A stretch of DNA of 64,000 bases. Origin: Fulvia fulva. Lineage: Eukaryota; Ascomycota; Dothideomycetes; Mycosphaerellales; Mycosphaerellaceae. This document shows, piece by piece, positions 32,279-42,600 of the stretch. A model generated the notes under the pieces. That model was not told where the DNA came from. It saw nothing but the letters and a program-made list of their open reading frames with translations, and searched no databases. The stretch lies in contig NC_063012.1 of the NCBI RefSeq assembly GCF_020509005.1, positions 1,240,001 to 1,304,000 on the forward strand, written 5' to 3'. Position 1 is the stretch's first letter. Every line of letters begins with the position of its first letter. A program made the position numbers and the translations under genes.

Positions 32279-35200
32279 TATAGTCCTACGAATATATATC
32301 TATATTAGTAAGAAGGTACTAGTAGAGGACTAGTAGGCCTAGCCGAGAACCGATAGGGATATCACTATAGTGTAGCTTAAAACAACTTAAGGCTAGGTCC
32401 TAATCTATAGCGTATATAACCTACCTCTAGAGTCTAGAAGTAGTACATAACTATATACGCTAGGAAGGCTCCCGGAAGCAATAGACTAACAAAACCACAA
32501 CATTGTAATAGGAGATTTCAACCTCTACTACCTAAAGTAGGGATCGGACTTCACCCTAGTACACTACTTCTTAGTAGGGAGGCTTATTAGTTAGATAGAA
32601 ACAGCCTAAATAGACTTGATCACGCTAAAGGGAATAGAAACTTAGGCTAGAAACAACAGTTCTAGCACGCTAGACCTATACTTTATGTCCTACGCCTTAA
32701 CACGACGGGTAGAAAGCTATATAGTTAATAACTAACTAGAGTCCTTATTAGACCACTATCTAATCCAAACAGACATCTAACTTATAGTTAAGGAGGAGAG
32801 GGAACCTAAGAGGAGGCTCTACTAGAAGCAGGCCGAGTAGACACTAGTATAGTAGCGGCTAGAAGGCGAACTAGAACAGGTGAACATTAATAATATACAT
32901 ATAACGGAGGGGATTAACCAAGTAGTAGAGCAGCTAATAGAAGCTATACAAAGGGTAGCCTAGGCCTATATACCTAAGAAGAGATGGTCGCTATACTAGA
33001 AGCTATACTAGACACTAGAGTATATAGCTAAAGTCAAGGAGATAAGGAGAGTAAGAAGGAGATAGGAGTAACGACGTACCTAAGCAAACTAGGAAGCCTA
33101 TAACAACGCGTACAAAGTAAAGAAGGCGTAGATCAGAAGAGATAAGACGTAGGAGTAGAGGTCAACTATAGGGATGATTATAGAACACCCGGAACAAATC
33201 TAGAGACTAGTAGAATAGGCTAGGAAACTAGACGAGGAACGAAACTCCCCGCCCTAGTTTCCCTTAATATAGGACTAAGACGGGGAAACGCAAACCACTC
33301 CGATAGGGAAAGCGAAAGTATTTATAGATCACTTCTTCGGGACTTAGGTAGAGGTAGACCTAAGTAACATCCTAGGAACATATATTCCTCCGCTAAGGGA
33401 GGCTAACTAGTAAGTATCTACTATAGAGATCGGAAATATTATTAAGTAACTAAAGGGTAACAAAGCCCTAGGCCTAGACAAGATCCCTAACTGTTACCTA
33501 AAAGCTAGTAGTAGCCTTATTACTCTAGTACTTACGCCAATCTTCACCTAGTGTATAAAGTAGGGGTATTGCCTAAAGGCCTTTAGGTAATTACTAACTT
33601 ACGTCCTAAGGAAACCCTAAAAGGAAGACTATACTAAGTTGAAGTCATATAGACTAATTGCGTTACTAAACATACTAGGGAAGCTCCTAGAGAAGGTCGT
33701 AGCTATAAGGCTTACCGGAATAGTAGAAGAACATAACCTCCTCCCGGTAACGTAAATAGGGGGGAGATAAAAGAGATCTACCCTTATAGTAGTCGAACTG
33801 ATCATAGAGCAAATCAGACATATCTAGTACTATAGTAATAATAAGGTAGCCTTACTACTTTTACTAGACATATTAGGGGCTTTCGACAACGTGTCCTACG
33901 TAAGGCTCCTATATATCCTTAGAATAAAAAGCATCCTAGCCTAGATAGTATACTTTATATAGTTATTCCTTAAGGACAGAACAACCTAGATCCTCCTAGG
34001 ATCCTTTAAAGCCCCGTAGACCCTAATTACGAACACGGGCATCCTATAGGGCTCTACACTCTCCCCAATTCTGTTCCTCCTCTTTATAGCCGACCTGACC
34101 CTACTCCTAGAAACAGTAAATACCTTAGTATCGGGGTTCGTAGATAACATAAATATCCTAGCGTAGTCGGGGTCTATAGAGGAAAACTACGTACTCCTAG
34201 AGGAGAGACATAGACAATACGAAAAGTGGGTAAGAGAGCATAGGGCAAAATTCGTACCGGACAAGTACTAACTTATCTATTTTAGTAAGGTAAAGACAAA
34301 ACACAACTTAGTAGCACTAGTAAAAATCTAGGGGTTCGAGACCTATCCTATAAGGGAACTTAGAGTCCTTAGGATATAGCTAGACCCAAAACTCAGCTAG
34401 GGACTATAAGTGAAGAAGGCGTAAGCGAGAGCGGATACTAATAGACAATTGATCGAGAGACTTACTACGTCAACCTAGGGGGCGACCTTTATAAAGGCCT
34501 AGACTATATACAAGGCCATTGTTAAGCCCGCAATGCTATATAGAGTAGCAATTTAGGCAGCGGAAAAACACATCCCGAAGAGAATTAAGGACCCCCTTAA
34601 CAGAGCGTAGGCAGCCTGCCTAAAGAGAGTACTAGGGGCATATAAGTCAACCTCTTATAGGACAATAGAAATGAAATCAGGTATAGCCCCTATTAGGGAG
34701 TACCTCTAGGGCATAAGGTGTCAATACGTAGAGAAGACATTAGTATACCTAGCCTAGGGAACTATCTAAGTAGCTACTTAAAGGATAAGAACCTAGTAGG
34801 AGAGGAGGAGAAGACCTAACCGGCTATATATAATCCTATAGAAGGAAGTAGACCTAAAAACATTATAGGAAATCCTAGTAGCCCTTGAACAGAGAGAAGC
34901 TCTAAGGGAGCAAGCTAATATAGGGGACAAAGGGAAAAAGAAGTAAAGCTAAGTAGAAAGGATCGTAGGTCACCTATAGGAAACGCGTTAGAACTAAAAA
35001 CCGGTGAGGCTAGGAGCCCTACTAGCGGCCAGGACCTTCGGGAGGTATAACTACCTTATCTACAAAGACCTGAAGAGGGCGGAAGCAAGTATAGCTATCT
35101 AGATTTGCTCTAAGCACATTGGGCTAAGAGTATACTTGTACTAAAGAAGAGTCCTAGGATACGATTCTAAACGTTGCCCCTATAGCTACCTATCCTAAAA

Positions 35201-35683
35201 CCCGGAGTATATAGTACTAAACTGTACTAAGTAGGTAAAAGGGAGAAGCTAGTAGAGGGCGAAGGCAAGAGATAGGCAATACTAGGCTATCATCTAGAAC
35301 AGATAAGATATAAGGAGAGTGACAAGATAGATCCTTAACGAGGACTACCTAGAGCAATTCTCCCTAGTAGTAGAAACGGAAAGGTAGATAGAGAAGAGGG
35401 AGAGAGAGAGAAGAGCCGGGGAAATAGAAGGGAGAAAGGGAATTGAGAGGAGGACATTACTAGGGTTACGGGCAAGGTAGTCATAAGGTAATAACTATAA
35501 TACTAGCGTACCCTAAAGGAAGGAGAACGAAAGGACAAGATAGGAAAGAACGAGGAGGGCAAAGACGAGGAGGTTTTTATCCGTTAATCGGGTTTCCTAC
35601 CTACATAAATAGACCTAAATAGCGAGAGACCTATATAGGCTATAGGGCACTAAAACAGGCGAATGAATAATCTATCTATCTAT
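32279..35683 (+). mobile_element. LINE, 5'-truncated, heavily RIP-decayed (same family as 46.9-51.8 kb)
   Basis: A 3,405-bp element is flanked by a perfect 12-bp duplication, CTATATATCGGG. It aligns throughout with about 48,410-51,796 of the less damaged LINE: endonuclease GGAGATTTCAACCTCTACTA at about 32,510, reverse transcriptase core around 33,450-34,150 and the C-terminal Cys/His region near 35,160. It ends in (TATC)n. Trp codons have become TAG and many CA sites TA, so no frame is open. The missing 5' end is typical of incomplete reverse transcription. Confidence 0.9.
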
Positions 35684-37177
35684 CTATATATCGGGCATTC
35701 GGGGTTCGTTAATACGTACGAGCCTATACGGTAGCGGTAGTACTTACCCTACTTCTTAAGGTCCTCCCGCTACTTACGGTTTAATAAAGGCAGGTTCTAT
35801 AAGTGAACTAGTAGGTCCTCCTTCTTCTTCGTACCTACGTATTATAGTAGTCGCTAGACGATTATAGCGGTCGTACTAGTAGCTACGGCGCCTACGGTAT
35901 TACTACCGTCCTATACGCCGTTATTATTCGAATTAGGGTTACTACGTAGACGCTCCTTCTATAGATATAGTCGGTCGGTCTCGTAGAAGCTCTTATCTAA
36001 TACCGTACATTCCTTAATAATATCCTATATATTATATAAGCGTCTATCTACTTCCCTATCGCCGAAAGTCTTAATAAAGTACTTACGGTTTAGGCGGTTA
36101 CGAAACAGTATTAGCTTAGTCTCGTCGGTCTACTCTATCTAAGTACGTAGCTTCGAGTAGCGAGCGTAGAAGGTAATAAAGGTCTCGCCCTACTCCTACT
36201 TATAGGTAGCGAAATTAACTATAGCCTTAGTTCCTTCGTTACGGGTACCGTACTAGCGCGTTATCTAATCTAGCAGTTCTTTACTAGTCTTAAACTCGTT
36301 AAATAATTGTTATCTAGGCACGGGGATCCTCGGCTTAATACTTCTCTAAGGGTCACCCTATATCTATCTATATATAAAACGTAGGCCATCTACCCCGGAG
36401 CGGAAAGTAGTTATAGTTAGCTTAAGAAGTACGCTACTATACTAACTATCGAAGTTAGGGTCGTTATCGTTCTTAAAGTACTTCGGGTTAGGTACGCTCT
36501 TACTAACCTCAATACCGCGTATTAGAGTACGGTTAATAGTAAATAGGCGTTCTAGAAGTTCGGTTAGGGGAGTCTATATACGGGTATTACGCGCTCGAGA
36601 GTCGCGACCGTTATTATTATTAGGTCGTAGACGGTTTCTATTACGTCCTCGGTCGTTATTACTATTACCGTTATTATCGTTACTACCGCCTCCGCCGCCG
36701 CCGCCTCTACTAGTAGCTTTACGATACTTACGTATTAGCTACTTAAGTAAAGTCTCGCGCGGAGGTGAATAGGAGGGTCGGCGACTAGAGCGGCCCTTAC
36801 CTCTATTCTATATAGTGTCTTTAGTAGCTTAGAGTCGAGTCTTTAGATTGTTAACCTCCTTCTATAGAGCCTAGTTCTTAGCTTCGGCATTCTATAACTT
36901 CTTCTTCTCCTTTTTATAAATCTCGCTAAATTGCTTATATAGGTTATTAGCCTCCCTATACTTCTTCTCTACTTCTTACAACTTTACTAGGTTATAATCC
37001 TTCTTACTCTTTAGGTCTACGGCCATCTTCTATATTATAGCTTCCTCGCTTCGTAGTATCTTATAGATACGGTTATACTCGGTATATAGCGTAGTGTACT
37101 AGGTGTTCTAGAGGTTATTAGCTCGCTCTATTATATCGAGTTGTCTACCTTTAGTGATCGCTATATTTACTACCTAT
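35684..37177 (-). mobile_element. Old Gypsy copy, segment 2 (gag), minus strand
   Basis: It aligns in reverse with about 37,990-39,515 of the intact element (gag nucleocapsid, Gly/Asp-rich region and central gag) with RIP-type differences. It is interrupted at 37,177 by the intact Gypsy element and resumes at 44,400; the 5-bp duplication is CCTAT. Confidence 0.9.
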
Positions 37178-37361
37178 TGTCACGGGCAGCCCGCGACCCC
37201 TCACTGTAGCTGCGTCGGCCCGGCTGAACCGCGGACCTTCTGCATCGGGTTAGCGCGGCTTGGCTTTACTTTATAACTTCGCCGCGCCTCGCGCTCCTCT
37301 TTCGTAGCTTCGTAGAACAACAACTATCTCATTCGGACCCTATGGTACGCGCGCCCTTACA
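37178..37361 (+). repeat. 5' LTR of the intact Gypsy element
   Basis: 184 bp, starting TGTCACGGGCAGCCCGCGAC and ending CGCGCGCCCTTACA. By eye it is identical to the 3' LTR. Confidence 0.95.
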
Positions 37362-37378
37362 GTTTGTTCTACCTTACT

Positions 37379-37399
37379 ACCCAGATCGCGGATCTAGGT
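37379..37399 (+). promoter_or_regulatory. Inverted repeat in the expected primer-binding region
   Basis: Seventeen bases after the 5' LTR, ACC and AGATC pair with GATCT and GGT around a GCG loop with one mismatch. No TGG-starting tRNA complement directly follows the LTR. The hairpin is also seen, slightly changed, at the corresponding place of the older copy (about 45,003-45,022). Self-priming or a non-standard tRNA primer is possible. Confidence 0.4.
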
Positions 37400-37497
37400 A
37401 AGGGACGCGTAACAACAGGAACAGACAGAACCGCAGAACTCGAGAACGCGCAGAGCCGCATCAGAACACAGAACACGGTAAGGCGCACAGCGCGCAG

Positions 37498-39624
37498 ATG
37501 CCTAGAGAACGCAACGCGGCGACACCATCAGCAGGTGGTCGCGCGCTCGTAGACAGTCAGGATACAGGCACCGTCACGCCTCCCCCGAACCCAGACAACA
37601 TGACTTCACAAACAGCGAACGGCGGCATGCGACCGCCACCTAAGCCTAAGGGCAAAAGCAAGCAGCGCACATCTCTTTTCCCCGACCTCTCCTCTTTTCC
37701 TCAGAGTCAGACACAGGACGACAACCGGCGGGTCACAGTAGACACCGGTGTCGCGCTACAACAAGAGATTGATAAAGCTTACCAGAAGGCCTTCGAGCGA
37801 GAAGAAGGTGGTGAGATTGACTTTACAGAACTGTTCGAGTTCAAGCTCGAAGAGAACCCAGGCGGCGACCCAGACGAGGTGTATCTATCACTCGACGAGG
37901 CAGAACACATTCTCGCATCCGAATACCAGAATGTCACCCCAGACAACCTCACGACCCTTGCATCCCAACACCCGAAGACCACCCACGACTTCGTGCTACA
38001 AGCAGTCAACACGGCAATTACTAAGGGCAGACAACTCGATGTAATGGAGCGAGCCAACGACCTCCAGAACACCCAGTACACCACGCTGTACACCGAATAC
38101 GACCGCATCTACAAGATGCTGCGAAGTGAAGAGCTTGTCACACAGAAAATGGCAGCAGATCTCAAGAGCAAGAAGGATTGCGACCCAGCTAAGTTGCAAG
38201 AGCTGGGGAAGAAATACAAGGAAGCCAACAACCTGTGCAAGCAGTTCAGCGAGATCTGCGAGAAGGAGAAGAAGAAGGCACAAGATGCTGAGGCGAAGAA
38301 CCAGGCCCTACAACAAGAAGTCGATGACCTGAAGGCTCGGCTTGAGGCAGGAGACACCACACAGAACGGAGGTAGGGGCCGCTCAGGCCGCCGACCCTCT
38401 CGTTCCCGCCCACGCGAGACCTCACTCGAGCAGCTATTGCGTAGGTATCGCGAAGCTGCTGGTGGAGGGGGCGGTGGCGGTGGTGGTGATAACGATAACG
38501 ATGGAGACGACGATGACCGTGGCGACAATGGCCGAGGACGTGACAACGACCGTCCGCGACCAGGACCCAACAACAGTCGTGACTCGAGAATGCGCAACAC
38601 CCGCACCCAGACACCACTGGTTGACCTTCCAGAACGTCTCTTCACCATTGACCGCACCCTCACTCGCGGCATGGAGATCGGCAAGGGTGTGCCCGACCCT
38701 AAGCACTTCAAGAACGATGACGACCCCAATTTCGACAGCTGGTACAGCAGTGTTCTCCTAAAGCTGACTGTAGCAACCTTCCGCACTGAGGCAGATGGTC
38801 TGCGCTTCGTGTATGGGTGGACACAAGGTGATCCTCAGCGAAGCATCAAGCCGAGGATCCCTGTGCCTGGACAGCAGTCCTTCAACGAGTTCAAGACTGG
38901 AGAAGAGTTATTAGACTGGATGACACGCCAATATGGCACACGCAATGAGGGAACCAAGGCTATGGTTGACATTGCTACCTGCAAGCAAGAACAAGGCGAA
39001 ACCTTTGTAGCCTTCCATGCCCGCTACTCGAAGTTGCGCGCCTGGATGTCATGGACCGATGAGACCGAGCTCATGCTGTTCCGTAACCGACTGAACCGCA
39101 AGTACTTCATCAAGACCTTCGGCGACCGCGAAGTCGACCGCCGCCTAGACAGCATGCAAGACGTTATCGAGGAGTGCACCGCACTGGACGAGAGTTTCTA
39201 CGAGACAGATCGACTATACCCGCAGAAGGAGCGCCCCCGGGGCAATGGCAACTCGAACAGCAATGGCGGCCAGAACAACCAGAACAACGGCAACGCAGTT
39301 GCTAGTGCCGCTGCCGGTGTAGCAGGTGCCTTGGTACAGCGCCCACTACAGTACGCTGGTACCAAGAAGAAGGAGGATCTGCCGACACATCTACAGAACC
39401 TGCCTACGCTCAACCGTGAGCAGCGCGAAGACCTTAAGAAGCAGGGTAAGTGCTACCGCTGCCGTACAGGTTCTCACGTGTCGACCAACCCTGAATGCCC
39501 AATGTATGGGTACGATGGCGACTATCGCCCACCGCGTCCACGCAATACCACGCCGAATCCGAACGCGAACCTCAGTTCCCTAGCCGCCGATCCGCGGCAG
39601 GGAAATGGCACGACCGCTGCCTAA
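37498..39624 (+). CDS. Gag polyprotein of the intact Gypsy element
   Basis: 708 residues. A polar N-terminus (about 1-100) is followed by helical and coiled-coil-like sequence (about 180-290, including EICEKEKKKAQDAEAKNQAL). A Gly8 run and an Asp/Asn/Arg-rich stretch lie at about 320-360. The retrotransposon gag core follows (about 400-580: NFDSWYSSVLLKLTVATF, EELLDWMTRQYG, ETFVAFHARYSKLRAWM). Next is a Gln/Asn-rich linker. The nucleocapsid zinc knuckle is at about 645 (KCYRCRTGSHVSTNPEC), spaced CX2CX4HX6C rather than the usual CX2CX4HX4C. The product would form the virus-like particle. The start ATG is the first in the long frame; a 62-residue ORF at 37,364-37,552 precedes and overlaps it. 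It overlaps pol by 130 bases. Confidence 0.9.
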   Translation: MPRERNAATPSAGGRALVDSQDTGTVTPPPNPDNMTSQTANGGMRPPPKPKGKSKQRTSLFPDLSSFPQSQTQDDNRRVTVDTGVALQQEIDKAYQKAFEREEGGEIDFTELFEFKLEENPGGDPDEVYLSLDEAEHILASEYQNVTPDNLTTLASQHPKTTHDFVLQAVNTAITKGRQLDVMERANDLQNTQYTTLYTEYDRIYKMLRSEELVTQKMAADLKSKKDCDPAKLQELGKKYKEANNLCKQFSEICEKEKKKAQDAEAKNQALQQEVDDLKARLEAGDTTQNGGRGRSGRRPSRSRPRETSLEQLLRRYREAAGGGGGGGGGDNDNDGDDDDRGDNGRGRDNDRPRPGPNNSRDSRMRNTRTQTPLVDLPERLFTIDRTLTRGMEIGKGVPDPKHFKNDDDPNFDSWYSSVLLKLTVATFRTEADGLRFVYGWTQGDPQRSIKPRIPVPGQQSFNEFKTGEELLDWMTRQYGTRNEGTKAMVDIATCKQEQGETFVAFHARYSKLRAWMSWTDETELMLFRNRLNRKYFIKTFGDREVDRRLDSMQDVIEECTALDESFYETDRLYPQKERPRGNGNSNSNGGQNNQNNGNAVASAAAGVAGALVQRPLQYAGTKKKEDLPTHLQNLPTLNREQREDLKKQGKCYRCRTGSHVSTNPECPMYGYDGDYRPPRPRNTTPNPNANLSSLAADPRQGNGTTAA

Positions 39625-42600
39625 GCGTGGTAGACAGCGGTCACCCGAACTTCCTAGGACAGAAAGAGCATGAGATTGAGAGACACGGAACGCAAGAGAC
39701 GGTAACAGACTATAGTGAGGAGCTTAAGATATCGGCATGCGCACTGGATAAGCAACAGCCAGCTGTGTACCCTCACATAGTGTTACCCGTAATGATACAA
39801 CAGAGAAAGGCTCGAGGCCTTGTAGATTCTGCTTCCACCTCTCTCTTTCTTGACTGGAAATTCACACGCAAATACACAATACCCCTGATCCCTTTGACGC
39901 AAAGCCGACGACTAACACTGGGAGATGGAACGGCCACTGCGCGGCAGATTACACACGCGGCCCCTGTAGACGTAGTCATAGGCGATCATCACGAGCAAAT
40001 GTTATGCTACGTCACCGACCTCGAATACGACATCGTCTTTGGCCTGCCGTGGCTTACAGCGCACAACCCAAACATCTTCTGGGAGACAGGCGAGGTGGCA
40101 TTCAGGTCGGATTACTGCTTTGGTCACTGTCTACAGAATAAGACACCGACAACAGTGCAATCCCTGAACCACCGCGAGAAGAAGAAGCAGGCACCAGTAC
40201 GGTACGGACCAGAGCCCTTCACTGGAGATGTAGCGAGCTTCACAGCAGGAGGAGCAGAGCTGAATGCCTCATCATATGACCTGGAAGACATAGACGATGA
40301 AGAAGTGGACTGCCAGGGCGTTTCTCAACGCGCGTGGGGGATGTACGCGCACCGGCCTGGGGCTGAGTGCTTCTACATCATGCCCACTAGGCGTGAGAGC
40401 GACGGCGGAGAGCTTAAGCTGAGTGCAATGGCTGCTGATGATCTGGACCAATTCTTGAACAAGCAGTTCAATCACAACCCGAAGGAGAAGTTGCCGCCAA
40501 TGTACCACGATATTGCGGACGCTTTCTCAGCTAAGGATCATGAAGGACTCCCACCTCACCGACTAGGCGTAGATCATGAGATTCACATTAAGCCTGATGG
40601 TCCACAAGAGCCACCATACCGCAAGCCCTACGGCCTAGCTGAGAAGGAGAACGAGGCAGTTAAAAAATGGCTAGACGAGCAAACATCTGAAGGGAAGGTG
40701 CGGAAAGCAGGGCAAAAGACGAACCAGTCTCCTGCACCAGTGCTAGTGGTACGTAAGCCTGGAGGTGGGCTGCGTGTTTGTATCGACTACAGAGGATTGA
40801 ATGCGATCACTATCAAGAACCGGTATCCGATTCCCTTGATACAAGAGACGCTCAACCGCATGCACGGCAAGAAGTACTTCACAAAGCTGGACATTGTAGC
40901 AGCCTTCAACAAGTTACGGATAGCTGAAGGGCACGAGTGGTTGACAGCGTTTGCGACACGATACGGCATCTACGAGTGTCTAGTGTTGCCATTCGGCTTG
41001 TGCAACGGACCAGCATCGTTCCAATCATACATCAACAAGGTCTTGCAAGAACACCTAGACGACTTTGTGTCGGCCTACCTGGATGACGTACTTATCTTCA
41101 GTGACACCTTGGAGGAGCACATTGAACACGTGCGGAAGGTTCTCACCAAGCTACGCGATGCAGGACTTACAGTGGACATCGACAAAAGCGAATTCCACCA
41201 ACAGAAGGTGAAGTATCTTGGGCTAATCATAACCCCTGACGGCATCGAGATGGACCCCGAGAAACTCGAATGTATTCAGACATGGGAAGCTCCTGAGAAC
41301 CTGAAGGATGTCCAGGCCTTCCTTGGATTTGCCAACTTCTACAGGCGATTCATCGAAGCATTTTCGCGCATAGCTGCTCCTCTCACAAACCTGACCAAGT
41401 CGGACGGACCAAGCAATCACAAGAACAGAAGGATTCAATGGTCACTAGATTGCCAACGAGCCTTTGACAATTTGAAAGCTGCGTTCAGCAAAGCCGGCAT
41501 GCTCGCACATTACGTGCCAGGCAGGGAAACAGTAATAGAGACAGATTCTTCAGATTTTGTGAACGCCGGCGTGCTTTCGCAGTATGACGAGAATGGTGTG
41601 CTACATCCTGTGGCCTTCTACTCGAAGAAGTTGAGTCCACAGGAGTGCAATTATGAAATCTATGATAAGGAACTGTTAGCCATCATCAAGGCTTTTGAGG
41701 AATGGAGACCCGAGCTCGCCTGCGAGGCAGATGATGAGGACTCACAGCCAGTCAAGATTTACACCGACCACAAGAACCTGGAATACTTCATGACGACAAA
41801 GCAGCTAAATCGGCGACAAGCGCGTTGGGCTGAGTTCTTGTCACAGTTCAACTTCAAGATAATATACCGTCCAGGACTTCAAGGTACAAAGCCAGACAGC
41901 CTGACGAGACGCAGCCAGGACCTTCCGCAGGGGGTGGACGACCCTCGGAACCAGCATCAGCATCAGACATTGCTGCCTCCTAAGCGATTCCTTAAGATCG
42001 CCTCACTACAGGCAACAGTAGAAGATGCGCCGGAAGAAGAGGAACCAGTACCGCTAAACCCTGAAGCTGAAGAGTTTATGCCTACAGAACGAGATGCGCC
42101 TACTGAACAACCGGCGACGCGTGAAAGTCAGCGGGAAGCCGAACTCGAGTATCGAATGTCGACGGCGTACGTAACCGATAACGAGCTCAAGACCGCGATT
42201 AAGGACCTGCAGAAAGACCGCACTCCTACACTGCTACAGAGAGCGAAGATTCACCCAGCACACTGCAAAGTGGATGGCGACCTGCTATATGTTCGAAACC
42301 AATACGACGGCTGGAGCTTATGGGTACCAAATGACCAAGCTTTACAGACCAGGATAATCAAGATAAACCATGACGCTCCAGCAGCAGGCCATCCAGGACG
42401 AGCTCGCACTTATGAACTCGTAGCACGTGAATTCTACTGGCCTGGATTAGCGAGATCCGTGCGCAGATACACCGCGAATTGCCGCACCTGCCGTACAACA
42501 AAATCTCTGCACTCCCAGCCACTAGGATTACTACAGCCACTTCCTGTTCCAGATCGGCCTTGGAAACACATTGCAGTCGACTTCGTTGTCGGACTCCCAG

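Noticed and set aside
38109..38786. A 225-residue antisense ORF inside gag
   Set aside because: It is the low-complexity Ser/Arg/Pro shadow of the Gly/Asp/Lys-rich gag region.
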